NCBI RefSeq assembly: GCF_005869845.1
Contig: NZ_VAWF01000001.1
Span: 1 to 64,000 of the forward strand
Origin: Fodinibius saliphilus
Lineage (GTDB): Bacteria; Bacteroidota; Rhodothermia; Balneolales; Balneolaceae
Reading direction: 5' to 3'
DNA: 64,000 bases
Shown here: positions 8,564-18,494 of the stretch, one piece after another
How the letters are laid out: each line of letters starts with the position of its first letter
Numbering within the stretch: position 1 is the stretch's first letter
Program-made: the position numbers and the translations under genes
The notes under the pieces: generated by a model
Told to the model about the DNA's origin: nothing
Databases searched by the model: none
What the model saw: the letters and a program-made list of their open reading frames with translations, nothing else

Positions 8564-10405
8564 ATGAAATTAAGCACAAAATTATTTATAAGTTTCTCTG
8601 TTGTAATCGTTCTCGTCGGAGGTATAGGTATAACTTCGTCATACATTAGTGAGGCTGTAAAAGATCAGGTTACCGCTGAGAGCGAACAAGCCATTGACGA
8701 GATTGAACTCGCCGGTGAGTTGGGTTTACAACTGTATCAAAGCTTGACGAGAACCCAATATTTACTAGAAGACCAGTATCGCAAAAGTTTGTCGATGAGT
8801 TTTAGCAGGGGTAATAAAACCCGAGAAGCATTGGTTGAGAATATTAATGAATCACTTAACCAATTTCGTCAAACCATCAAGAAAACAAGAGAACGTATTA
8901 AAAAAGAGCCAGCCAATATTTTTGAAAATAGAGAACCACCCAAAGATGGAGTGGAGGTGCTTAATAAGCTGGAAAAAAAATTTAGTATCTATAGTTCACT
9001 GATCGAACAGCTACAGAATATCAGTCCAGATAATTATAAAGATCAGAAAGAGTTTTTCACGGTTACAATTGAGCCGTATTTTCGAACTAATTTACTACCT
9101 CTTATTGAAAAAGGACGCGAGAAGATTCAAAATAATCATCAGCGCGAGATTGCATCTTTAAATAGCCAGTTAGACCGTATTGGCTATATGCTGCTGATAG
9201 CAACAATCGTCTCGATTGTTATTGCGGTTATATTAACATTCTTTCTGTACCGTTCTATTGCCAATCCAATTAAAAAGATTGCTGCTGCAGCAAAAAGTAT
9301 TGGAGAGGGTAACCTTGATAAACGTATCGATTATAATTCAAAAGATGAGTTAGGGGAACTCAGTGAAACGTTTGATCATATGGCCGAAAGCCTGAGTAAA
9401 ACTACCGTTTCCAGAGATTATGTAGATAGTATTATAGAGGCTATGGCTGATCTACTTGTCGTAACAGATGCCGACTTTAATATAACTCGTGTTAACTCTG
9501 CGGGTATAGATATGTTAGAATCTAAGGAAAAGCAACTGCTACAAAAGCCCGTTCATACAATATTTGAAGGCCCAATGGAAGAATTTTTGGCAGAGAATGG
9601 TGAAAGTAGTAGTAAGGGACATGATGCTATGTTAATAGGTAATGAAGAGTGTGATGTTTCTATTCCTGTTAGTGTTTCTAAAGGTGTTATCAGAAGTGGT
9701 AATAATGCAATAAAGGGATATGTTATTGTTGCAAGTGATATAAGTGCTGAAAAAGAAGCCCAACAAAAGATCAGTCGTTCTTTAAGGGAAAAAGAAGTAC
9801 TGTTAGCTGAAATTCATCATCGCGTAAAAAATAATTTGGCTGTTATTTCGGGATTGTTACAGATGCAGATGTGGGATACAGAAAATGAGTTTGCTATTTC
9901 TGCTTTACAACAGAGCCAGCTTCGGGTACGAAGTATAGCCCTTGTCCATGAAAATTTATATCAGTCAGAAAGCCTATCACATATAGAGTTTGATACCTTC
10001 ACTGAAGATCTTGTTGCTTCTATTAAAGATTCATATTTAGAAGATGGTGTCATAATCAATACTGATATCGCGGATATTGTTCTAACAGTAAGTCAGGCTA
10101 TTCCTTGTTCATTAATTATTAATGAATTGATTTTTAATGCTTTTAAGGATGGTAAAGAAGCTGCTATTACTTTAGAAATGAAAAGAGAGGAAGAAGAAAT
10201 CCACTTTACAATAACAGACAATGGCACTGGAATTAAAGAAGAGAGTTTTGATTCTGGCTCACTGCGTATTTCGTTACTTGAGGTATTGGCAAATCAATTG
10301 AATGCTCGCTTAAATATTGAAAAAGAAAATGGAATTAAGATTACAATCTGTTTCTCTCCTGAAGAAACTGATCCCCAGGCCGATGGCAACCTGAGTTTCG
10401 GATAA
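8564..10405 (+). CDS. Membrane sensor histidine kinase (HAMP-PAS-HisKA_2)
   Basis: A 613-residue sensor kinase. A membrane helix (about 5-28) is followed by a ~170-residue periplasmic helical domain resembling four-helix-bundle sensors, then a second membrane helix (about 208-230), a HAMP domain, a PAS domain (about 290-400), a HisKA_2 box with the phospho-acceptor in EIHHRVKNN, and an ATPase domain with NELIFNAF and DNGTGI. The ATP lid is atypical: the usual GLGL box reads GSLRISLLEVL, and the N-box lacks the usual EHAF. Start set at ATG 8564; a TTG at 8555 is the only other choice. No response regulator gene is adjacent. Confidence 0.87.
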   Translation: MKLSTKLFISFSVVIVLVGGIGITSSYISEAVKDQVTAESEQAIDEIELAGELGLQLYQSLTRTQYLLEDQYRKSLSMSFSRGNKTREALVENINESLNQFRQTIKKTRERIKKEPANIFENREPPKDGVEVLNKLEKKFSIYSSLIEQLQNISPDNYKDQKEFFTVTIEPYFRTNLLPLIEKGREKIQNNHQREIASLNSQLDRIGYMLLIATIVSIVIAVILTFFLYRSIANPIKKIAAAAKSIGEGNLDKRIDYNSKDELGELSETFDHMAESLSKTTVSRDYVDSIIEAMADLLVVTDADFNITRVNSAGIDMLESKEKQLLQKPVHTIFEGPMEEFLAENGESSSKGHDAMLIGNEECDVSIPVSVSKGVIRSGNNAIKGYVIVASDISAEKEAQQKISRSLREKEVLLAEIHHRVKNNLAVISGLLQMQMWDTENEFAISALQQSQLRVRSIALVHENLYQSESLSHIEFDTFTEDLVASIKDSYLEDGVIINTDIADIVLTVSQAIPCSLIINELIFNAFKDGKEAAITLEMKREEEEIHFTITDNGTGIKEESFDSGSLRISLLEVLANQLNARLNIEKENGIKITICFSPEETDPQADGNLSFG

Positions 10406-10483
10406 TATTTAGACTAAATTGGTCTGTTTAGTATATTAAAAGCTGCGGGCAATGGTGCTTTTTATAATGAAATATAGAGATAG

Positions 10484-13400
10484 GTGGGAAAGACTTGCAG
10501 GGTATCTAGGGTTTTACGAAAGTATTTTCTAATAGGGTTAGTTATAGGGCTTTTCCCTTCTATTAGTTATAGTCAGCAATACAATCTTGAGAGTTTTTCT
10601 GTAAATAAAGGATTACCCCATAGCCAGGTTTCAGATATTACCCAAACAACGGATGGGTTTGTTTGGATTGGAACATATGGAGGTGGGATAACCAAGTTTG
10701 ACGGAAAAAACTTTCAAAATTACTCAACACAAGAGGGCCTAAAAACGAATGTTACTGAAGTAATATATGAAGACAGTAAGAAAAATTTATGGATTGGCAC
10801 ACATGGCCATGGTCCAATGAAGTTGGAAGCAGATTCTATAGTTTCCGTTTTTGATGGTTTAGCAATTGATACTACTACTGTTTTAAAAATTAGTGAACCC
10901 CAAGAGAATGGAGAGGTATGGTTCGGTACAATAGATGCCGGAGTTTTTATATATGACGGTAATAATCTTAAAAAGTTAACAACGGATAATGGCTTAATAG
11001 ATAATACTGTTTGGGATTTTTGGGAATCATCAGATGGAATTATCTGGCTGGCTACGCAACGTGGGATTTCAAGATTTGACGGGAAAACGTTTGATAATGT
11101 TACAACAGAAGATGGCCTTAGCGGTACTAGGACCTTCGAATTTATGCAAGCAGAAGATGGAAGATTGTGGATCGCTACTGATAGTGGGATTAGTATTTGG
11201 GATGGACAAGGTTTTTCAACAATCGAAAAGATTAACGGAACCAGGTTAGGCTTTGTTTTTGATCTGTTAGCCAGTTCTGATGGTAGCATCTGGATTGCTA
11301 CTGATAAAGACGGGATATTTAAATATAAAGATGGTACGTTTTCTCAAATTTCTACCAGAAATGGGTTAAGTGAGAATTCCATTTATGAGCTTTATGAAGA
11401 TAGGTACAATAATATCTGGATAGGTACTTATAACAACGGAATAGATATTTACCAGGGCCATTTTGCCAAATTTTATGGTAGAGAAATGGGATTAAGCTCT
11501 CAAAAAGTTACGAGCATCTATTTTGATAAAAACAACAGGAAGTGGGTTGGTACTTTTGAGGGGCTTTCTATGCAAGATGGTGATATATTTAAATCACTAT
11601 CACTACCACAAAATATTGAAAATCGTGGAGAGGTATGGGAGATCGCAGAGCTGGAAAATGGGAATTTACTCTTTTCTATGCCGAATTATATGATTTATGA
11701 ATATGATGGTAATACATACCAAAATTACAGCGAACGACACAATCTGCCCAGTCTAATTCCTTATGAATTATATGTAGATAAGAATAATACCGTGTGGATT
11801 GGGTCTAATAAGGGGGTTTTCCATATCACTGGAAAAGGTGTAGAACAGTATACTACTGATACGGGGTTACCAAGTAATGTTGTTTATCAAGTATTTGAAC
11901 ACAACAGATATAAATGGATAGCTACACAAGGGGGGATAAGTCGTTTTGATGGAGAAAATTTTAAAAACTATACCAACAAAGACGGTCTTCACCACCAAGA
12001 AGTGCGTTTTATTACCTCTGATGATGACGAAAACTTATGGGTTGGAACCAGCGGTGGTGTTAGTTTCTTAACAGTGGGTGAGAACGGTACTATTAGTTCC
12101 ATAGAGAATATAAAAAAATCAGATGGTCTAAAGCTAACAAAGACACAGCTGTTATGGTTTGATGAGGAGGGGCACTTATGGCAGGGCACTAATGGTGGAT
12201 TACATAAAATAAATGTTGCTGAATTTCAGAGATCCGGAAATGTAGAAATAGAACACTATCGTCTCTCAGATGTCGGGATCGGCGTTGAGACTAACCACAA
12301 GGCGATTCAAAAGATCAGTCCACATAAAGTATGGGTCGGGACGATGAATGGCATTTTAGAACTGGATACACAAAAGATGCATAGCAAGAAGGGGGAGATT
12401 CCAGTTTATATAACAGATATTGAACGTAATGCGACATCAATTAAGGGTAGTGATTTTGCTGATATCTTAGAATATCAATTTGGGAGGCCGGTTTTTCAGA
12501 ACTTGGAGTTTCCATATGGACAACATACCTATACGTTCAACTATCTGAGCCCAAGTTTTGGTTCTGACACAGATATAACATACAGACATAAATTAAAGGG
12601 TTTTGAGAACAAATGGTCTCAACCGTCTGAAATGACTCAGGCGACGTTTACAAGCCTGGCACCCGGTGATTACACTTTTCAAGTACAAGCAATTATTGGA
12701 AACAGCAGTCAGGTAGTTAATGAAGCATCAGTTCGGTTTGTAGTTGAAAATCCTTTTTGGCAAACCTATTGGTTTTATGCTGTAGTTTTTTTGGCTTTTG
12801 TAGGATTAGTATATACGTATATTCAGTTTAGAGTACATAAGATTGAGAAAGATCGACTTAAAGAACTTGTTGATGAGCAAACAAAAGATCTAACAGAAGC
12901 CTTAGAAGAAAAGGAAGTTCTGATCAAAGAAATTCATCACCGTGTTAAAAATAATCTTGCGGTAATATCTGGTCTGCTGGAACTTCAAGTGGGGCATACC
13001 GAGGATGAATTTAGTAGTCGTATATTATCTGAAAGCCAACGACGTGTACAGTCTATCTCAATGATTCATGAGAAATTATATCAAAGTGAACGGTTGGCAG
13101 AAATTAAGGTTGAAAAATATGTAAAAGAGCTTATCAGCTATATATCATACTCTTTTAATAATCCTGAGAAGAGTATTGAGGTTAAAACTGAAATCGATGA
13201 GTTCAAACTGGGAGTTGACCAAGGGATACCTTGTGGTTTAATATTGAATGAACTTGTTAGTAATGCTTATGAACATGCGTTCAAAAACAGCGACCAAGGT
13301 ATAATTCAAATAAAAATACAAGAAGACAGCAATCGGAACATTACATTCTCTGTAAGTGATAATGGTTGTGGTGTTGACGAGAATTATAAAGAGGGACATA

Positions 13401-13543
13401 ATCAATCATTAGGCCTAACGCTAGTAGAAACATTGTGTGAACAACTCAATGGAAATTGGAAATTAGAAAATACGGGAGATGGCACACGGTTTGTTCTTCA
13501 TTTTAAGAAAGAAGAAGCTTCTTTACGTGTACCTGTGTCGTAA
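10484..13543 (+). CDS. Two-component regulator propeller histidine kinase, copy 1
   Basis: A 1019-residue sensor kinase. After a signal peptide (cleavage near SYSQQ) come repeated Reg_prop blades, each with a GLP/GL...I.ED..G.LWIGT pattern (about residues 35-600). A Y_Y_Y domain follows (about 675-755), ending before a membrane helix at about 765-785. The cytoplasmic part has a coiled linker, a HisKA_2 box (EIHHRVKNNLAVISGLLELQ) and an ATPase domain with NELVSNAYEHAF, DNGCGV and LGLTLVETL. Such proteins sense periplasmic ligands, often glycans. It has a GTG start, as no ATG lies before the signal peptide. It is paralogous to the next gene and has the same length. Confidence 0.9.
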   Translation: MGKTCRVSRVLRKYFLIGLVIGLFPSISYSQQYNLESFSVNKGLPHSQVSDITQTTDGFVWIGTYGGGITKFDGKNFQNYSTQEGLKTNVTEVIYEDSKKNLWIGTHGHGPMKLEADSIVSVFDGLAIDTTTVLKISEPQENGEVWFGTIDAGVFIYDGNNLKKLTTDNGLIDNTVWDFWESSDGIIWLATQRGISRFDGKTFDNVTTEDGLSGTRTFEFMQAEDGRLWIATDSGISIWDGQGFSTIEKINGTRLGFVFDLLASSDGSIWIATDKDGIFKYKDGTFSQISTRNGLSENSIYELYEDRYNNIWIGTYNNGIDIYQGHFAKFYGREMGLSSQKVTSIYFDKNNRKWVGTFEGLSMQDGDIFKSLSLPQNIENRGEVWEIAELENGNLLFSMPNYMIYEYDGNTYQNYSERHNLPSLIPYELYVDKNNTVWIGSNKGVFHITGKGVEQYTTDTGLPSNVVYQVFEHNRYKWIATQGGISRFDGENFKNYTNKDGLHHQEVRFITSDDDENLWVGTSGGVSFLTVGENGTISSIENIKKSDGLKLTKTQLLWFDEEGHLWQGTNGGLHKINVAEFQRSGNVEIEHYRLSDVGIGVETNHKAIQKISPHKVWVGTMNGILELDTQKMHSKKGEIPVYITDIERNATSIKGSDFADILEYQFGRPVFQNLEFPYGQHTYTFNYLSPSFGSDTDITYRHKLKGFENKWSQPSEMTQATFTSLAPGDYTFQVQAIIGNSSQVVNEASVRFVVENPFWQTYWFYAVVFLAFVGLVYTYIQFRVHKIEKDRLKELVDEQTKDLTEALEEKEVLIKEIHHRVKNNLAVISGLLELQVGHTEDEFSSRILSESQRRVQSISMIHEKLYQSERLAEIKVEKYVKELISYISYSFNNPEKSIEVKTEIDEFKLGVDQGIPCGLILNELVSNAYEHAFKNSDQGIIQIKIQEDSNRNITFSVSDNGCGVDENYKEGHNQSLGLTLVETLCEQLNGNWKLENTGDGTRFVLHFKKEEASLRVPVS

Positions 13544-13784
13544 CAGCTAACAGATGGTTATTAACAGCCTTTTAATTAAAGATTGTAATTTTTTCTGAGT
13601 ATAGATTCTTTTATCTTCATCGCTGATGGATAGGAAACTATACCTAAAGTATTGATTTCTTTTAAGATCAGAATAGTAGTTACGGTTAGGGTATAAAGTG
13701 AATTGCTGTTACCTTCTTAAAAGAATAAAATTGGAGTGGCGCAATATTAGTGGGGATGGTTAAATTAAGTTTTAAGGCATACTA

Positions 13785-16700
13785 ATGAGACACATATGTT
13801 CAAACATGTATAAGACATTTTATATTTTCTTATTATTGTTTGGGATACCTGCTGTTGGGTTGACCCAACACTTCGATTTTAAAATCTATTCTGTGAATAA
13901 TGGCCTCCCTCAGGCACAAGTTCATGATATGGTTCAAACCAGTGATGGTTTTATCTGGATGGCTACAAATGGAGGTGGGTTAAGTCGATTCGACGGGAAT
14001 ACGTTCAAAACTTATACTACCGAAGACGGGTTACGTAACAACGCTGTACAAAATATATATGAAGATTCTAAGGGAAGACTTTGGGTAGCTAATTATCCGG
14101 GTGGGGTAGTAACATTTGAAAAAGATAGTCTAGTAAATCCTTTTCCTCAAGACTCCCTGACCCAGTACGAAGTATGGCAAATTAATGAATTTAATAATGA
14201 AGTTTGGTTCGGAACTTATGCCGGTGGAATTTTCATATTGAAAGAGGAAGGTGGAGAGTTCCAACGGATTCAGAAGAAAGATGGCTTAGTAAGCAATTCG
14301 ATATGGGACTTCAAACAATTTAACGACAGTACTATTTGGGTTGCTACTCAGCATGGGGTTTCAGTATTGAGGGAAGGTGAGATCACAAATTATACTGTTG
14401 AAGATGGGTTGAGTGGTAGCAAAGTATATCAAATTACTGAAGATCAGGAAGGTAATAAGTGGTTCGCAACAAGCGATGGTATCTCTATATGGGATGGGGA
14501 AGAGTTTCGGTCGGTTAAAAAAATTAACGGTGTAGATTTAGGATATGTCTTTGATGTTAAAACAGCTACCGATGGAGATGTCTGGATAGGTACAGAAAGT
14601 AAAGGGGTCTTTGTTTTTGATGGCTCTACTTACAGGCATTTTACGCGAGAAAATGGTCTCAGCAGTAATTATATATACACATTTTTTGAAGATGCTGAGA
14701 ATAACATGTGGATTGCAACGGACGAGAATGGGGTAAATCTTTATCGTGGTGATGCATTCAAATTCTATGGTGAAAATTTTGGAGTTTCCTCTGATGGTAT
14801 TCTCAGTGTTACTGTCGACAGTAAAGATGTAATATGGTTAGGTACCGAAAAAGGAATAGATTCATTTGACGGAGAGAAGATAACCCACCATCCACTACCA
14901 GAAAAGTATGCCGAGAGTTATGTTTGGGAGATTGAGGAGTTACCTAATGGTAATTTGTTATTGTTGATGCCTGATAATACGCTGCTGGAGTATGATGGAA
15001 ATAGATATCAAAATTTTACTAAAGAGCATGGTTTAAAACAATGGTTCATTTATGATGTTTTTATTGATTCTCAAGACATATTTTGGTTAGCGACAGACTA
15101 TGGTATTATTCGCTTAAACGATGGTAACATTGAACACTTTACCATTGAAGATGGTTTGGTGGGTAATATTGTGCATCATATCTACGAAAATCATCAAGGA
15201 AAACTGTATATTGCGACTACGGCCGGTTTAGGTATTTATGATGGAGAAAATTGGCAAAAAGTGACCATCAAAGATGGTTTGGGGCATAACAGGATCAACT
15301 ATATTACAGAAGATGAAAAGGGTAATATCTGGCTGGGAACTGCGTCTGGGGTCTCTGTATTGGAGCCTCGCCAATCAGGCGAAAAATATGATATTACCAA
15401 TTTTGGGAAAGATGAAGGTATGCATTTGCTAGACACGCACTTTGTCTGGTTTGATAAGGAGGGGCACTTATGGCAGGGTACAAATGGGGGGCTAAATCGT
15501 CTCAATGTACCTAGATTTTGGGAGACCCGAGAAATGAGGTTGGTGCACCACAAGTTATTTGAAGAAGGCTTAGGAGCCGAATTTAATTTCAAAGCAGTGG
15601 CCGAAGAATCAGCTGGCAGTGCTTGGTTCGGGAGCATGGAAGGTGTTATGAAGTTAGATATTTCAAAACTTAATAACAGCAGTAAATCTACTCCTTTAAA
15701 CGTTTATATTACCGGTATCAGGAGAAATGCTAAAACAGTTAAATGGGAGAATTACGATACTGATGTTAACTACGAAACTGGAAGGTTGCTCTTTCCATCT
15801 GTTACCTTTCCTCATGGTGAACATACCTATACTTTTTCTTTTTCGGGATTGAATTATCGTAAGCCTGAGAATATGGAGTACCGGTACAAAATGAAGGGGT
15901 TTGAAGATGGATGGTCTCCACTTTCCTCAAGTAGCACTGCTACTTATACAAACTTAGAACCTGGTGATTATACTTTGATGATTCAGGCGGTGGGCGGTTC
16001 CCCGAAAAGGGAGTCCAAGATTACAACATACCAGTTTTCAGTTGCATACCCCTTCTGGCAAACCTATTGGTTCTATGCTCTGGTTTCTGTGAGTTTAATT
16101 GGGCTTATATATGGATATATTCGAGTTCGTTTGGGAATGCTTGAAAAAAACAGGTTACAAGAACTTGTAGATGAACGGACAAAAGATCTGCAAGAAGCAC
16201 TAGGTGAAAAGGAAGTATTAATTAAAGAGATTCACCATCGTGTTAAAAATAACCTTGCCGTAATATCAGGGCTTTTGGAGCTACAACAGGGATATTCAGA
16301 GGATGGGTTTTCAAGAAGGGTTCTTTCTGAAAGCCAGCGGCGGGTACAGTCGATTTCTATGATCCATGAAAAGTTGTACCAAAGTGAACGGCTTGCCGAG
16401 ATTAATTTTAAAAAATACGTCAAGGAATTTATTGATATTGTAGCATACTCATTTAATTATACAGAAAAAGATATTACTGTAGATGTTGATGTAGGTGATT
16501 TTAAGCTGGGGGTAGATCAAGGAATACCTTGCGGGCTGATATTAAATGAGCTTGTGAGCAATGCTTACGAACATGCGTTTAAAAATCAGGATACGGGACG
16601 TATTCAAATAAAGATGGAGGAAGATGAAGAACACAATATTAAGCTTATCATAGCTGATAACGGGCAGGGATTACCCGAAGACTTTGATATTAGCAAAAGT

Positions 16701-16844
16701 GATAGCTTGGGACTGTCCCTCATAGATACCCTTTCCATGCAGCTGAAAGGTGATTTTGAATTCCGTAATACTGGAAACGGAGCAGAATTTGAGCTGGTGT
16801 TTGAAAAGAAGCAAGCTCCTTTAAAAGTACCGACAGAGAACTAA
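13785..16844 (+). CDS. Two-component regulator propeller histidine kinase, copy 2
   Basis: Tandem paralogue of the preceding gene with the same domain order: signal peptide (cleavage near VGLTQ), Reg_prop propeller repeats, Y_Y_Y domain, a single membrane helix after PFWQTYWFYA, coiled linker, HisKA_2 (EIHHRVKNNLAVISGLLELQ) and HATPase_c with NELVSNAYEHAF, DNGQGL and LGLSLIDTL. It is also 1019 codons long. Kinase halves are much more alike than the propeller blades, which suggests a shared output and diverged ligand specificity (inference). The ATG start is followed at once by a hydrophobic segment. It ends 1 bp before the convergent AlkD gene. Confidence 0.9.
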   Translation: MRHICSNMYKTFYIFLLLFGIPAVGLTQHFDFKIYSVNNGLPQAQVHDMVQTSDGFIWMATNGGGLSRFDGNTFKTYTTEDGLRNNAVQNIYEDSKGRLWVANYPGGVVTFEKDSLVNPFPQDSLTQYEVWQINEFNNEVWFGTYAGGIFILKEEGGEFQRIQKKDGLVSNSIWDFKQFNDSTIWVATQHGVSVLREGEITNYTVEDGLSGSKVYQITEDQEGNKWFATSDGISIWDGEEFRSVKKINGVDLGYVFDVKTATDGDVWIGTESKGVFVFDGSTYRHFTRENGLSSNYIYTFFEDAENNMWIATDENGVNLYRGDAFKFYGENFGVSSDGILSVTVDSKDVIWLGTEKGIDSFDGEKITHHPLPEKYAESYVWEIEELPNGNLLLLMPDNTLLEYDGNRYQNFTKEHGLKQWFIYDVFIDSQDIFWLATDYGIIRLNDGNIEHFTIEDGLVGNIVHHIYENHQGKLYIATTAGLGIYDGENWQKVTIKDGLGHNRINYITEDEKGNIWLGTASGVSVLEPRQSGEKYDITNFGKDEGMHLLDTHFVWFDKEGHLWQGTNGGLNRLNVPRFWETREMRLVHHKLFEEGLGAEFNFKAVAEESAGSAWFGSMEGVMKLDISKLNNSSKSTPLNVYITGIRRNAKTVKWENYDTDVNYETGRLLFPSVTFPHGEHTYTFSFSGLNYRKPENMEYRYKMKGFEDGWSPLSSSSTATYTNLEPGDYTLMIQAVGGSPKRESKITTYQFSVAYPFWQTYWFYALVSVSLIGLIYGYIRVRLGMLEKNRLQELVDERTKDLQEALGEKEVLIKEIHHRVKNNLAVISGLLELQQGYSEDGFSRRVLSESQRRVQSISMIHEKLYQSERLAEINFKKYVKEFIDIVAYSFNYTEKDITVDVDVGDFKLGVDQGIPCGLILNELVSNAYEHAFKNQDTGRIQIKMEEDEEHNIKLIIADNGQGLPEDFDISKSDSLGLSLIDTLSMQLKGDFEFRNTGNGAEFELVFEKKQAPLKVPTEN

Positions 16845-16845
16845 A

Positions 16846-17544
16846 CTATAACGCTAAATAATGTTGGCGTTTATCTTCAGGGAACTTTTCTATAGCATAT
16901 CGTAGCATCGTTCGAGGCATTTCAGTAGCATGTTGTTCTAAAAAATTCTCTTCACGTATACGATCACGATTTCCTACTTCTCGCAACATCCATCCAACGG
17001 CCTTGTGAATAAGATGATGGTTATCACGCAGTAGTATCTTCGCGAGGGCTAGTGTATCTTTATACTCTTCTTGACGGATAAAATATAAGGTACTTATAAT
17101 GGCAATGCGTCGTTCCCACAGGTTATTCGATTTAGCCCAGCTATACAGTATTGCCCGATTATGATCCACAAGATAGCGACCGGCAATATTGTGAGCAGAA
17201 CTGTCTACAAGATCCCAGTTGTTGACGTACTTGGTGTTCCGTTTATAGAGATTAAACAGCTCTTTACGGGATTGATCATCAGCTTTTTGGGTTTGTTGTA
17301 CCATTATAACTAAAGCACAAAGGCGTTCTTCATGCCATTTAGATTGCAGGAGTTTCTCAGTTTCTGGCAATGAGAGCTCGTCATAGTTTTTGGCAATAGC
17401 ACGGATCTGTGGCATGGGGATCCCCAAAAATCGATCCCCCTCGCCATACTCCCCGGGCCCTGTTTTGAAGAACTTTTGGGAACGTTCAGCACGTTCAGGA
17501 TTCTCATTTTCTCGAAGGGCCTGCTGCACCTCCATATGATTCAT
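16846..17544 (-). CDS. DNA alkylation repair protein, AlkD-like
   Basis: A 232-residue all-helical HEAT-like repeat protein of the AlkC/AlkD DNA glycosylase family, which removes N3- and N7-alkylated purines. The family signature NNWDLVDSSAHNIAGRYL is present: Trp110 and Asp114 fit the DNA-contacting Trp/Asp pair of AlkD. The C-terminal segment HKAVGWMLREVG (about 186-197) is also typical. An ATG at 17535 (MEVQQAL) is an alternative start. It is followed downstream by a convergent kinase gene, and lies 10 bp after the enoyl-CoA hydratase on the same strand, so it may be co-transcribed with it. Confidence 0.87.
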   Translation of the reverse strand: MNHMEVQQALRENENPERAERSQKFFKTGPGEYGEGDRFLGIPMPQIRAIAKNYDELSLPETEKLLQSKWHEERLCALVIMVQQTQKADDQSRKELFNLYKRNTKYVNNWDLVDSSAHNIAGRYLVDHNRAILYSWAKSNNLWERRIAIISTLYFIRQEEYKDTLALAKILLRDNHHLIHKAVGWMLREVGNRDRIREENFLEQHATEMPRTMLRYAIEKFPEDKRQHYLAL

Positions 17545-17554
17545 AACAACTCTG

Positions 17555-18316
17555 TTAGGAATTTTTAAACTCGTTGATAAAATTCTTGGTAAAGTCAGAT
17601 AGCACCAGGCGTCCGCTTATTTCAGCTCGTTTTTCCAGCAGCTCATCCCAGTTTTCTGTATCCTCCCAAAAAACGTTTTTAAGTTCAGCCATCGCATCGG
17701 GGCTGTAATCTGAAAGTTGTTCCGCAAGAGCAGCTACTTCTTGGTCAAGCTTTTTATGACTGCCGCAAACTTTGGAAAAAAGTCCCTGTTGACGAGCCCA
17801 TTCTGCATCATTCCAACTAGCTGCATCGATAGAAAGGGTACTGAATGCAGAAGTGCCAACTTTTCGTTTCACAGCAGGCCCTACTACAAAAGGACCGATG
17901 CCGAGTGCGAGTTCACTCAGCTTTATCGATGCAGATTTGTGTGCTATGGTGTAATCTCCAGCAGAGGCAATGCCTACGCCTCCACCCACGGTTTTGCCCT
18001 GTACGCGGACGATAGTAAGCTTTGGGCAGTGTCGCATGGCGTTAAGAACCAAGGCAAACCCCATGAAAAAGTGTTTTCCTTCCTCATAGTTTTCTATAGC
18101 TATAAGTTCATCAAACGAAGCACCTGCACAGAAAGCACCATCACCCCGACTCTTGAGTATCAGCACGTGTACATACTCCTTTTCACCCATCTCGGTGATG
18201 GTAGAGGCAAGTTCGCGAAGCATCTGTCCGGGGAGTGAATTGCCTTTAGGATGGTAAAATTCAATGGTACCGATGTTGTTGTCGATATGGGTTTTAATTT
18301 CTCCGTTTTCGGCCAT
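17555..18316 (-). CDS. Enoyl-CoA hydratase/isomerase family protein, possible PaaF
   Basis: A 253-residue crotonase-fold protein. The oxyanion-hole segments are GAFCAGASFDEL (about 60-71) and GKTVGGGVGIASAGDYTIA (about 106-124). The first catalytic Glu position of hydratases (GG-x-C-E-L) is Val-Gly here, while a Glu is kept in the second region (KLSELALGIG). The gene lies downstream of paaZ on the same strand with a 178-bp gap. With a clear PaaG elsewhere in the window, this one may serve as the PaaF-type hydratase of 2,3-dehydroadipyl-CoA; that is context-based inference. Confidence 0.8.
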   Translation of the reverse strand: MAENGEIKTHIDNNIGTIEFYHPKGNSLPGQMLRELASTITEMGEKEYVHVLILKSRGDGAFCAGASFDELIAIENYEEGKHFFMGFALVLNAMRHCPKLTIVRVQGKTVGGGVGIASAGDYTIAHKSASIKLSELALGIGPFVVGPAVKRKVGTSAFSTLSIDAASWNDAEWARQQGLFSKVCGSHKKLDQEVAALAEQLSDYSPDAMAELKNVFWEDTENWDELLEKRAEISGRLVLSDFTKNFINEFKNS

Positions 18317-18494
18317 AACAGTTTATTTAGAAGGTGAATTTCAGTTTAAAATTTTCAGTGAGCTATTTCATGTTGAATAATAATAATATATGGAGTATAG
18401 GCTTCAGAACTAAGAATTCAGAATTCTAGTTCCTAAATTCATATAAGTATAATCGATTTAAGTCTTACTGCCTACATAGTGAGAAGCATCAACT

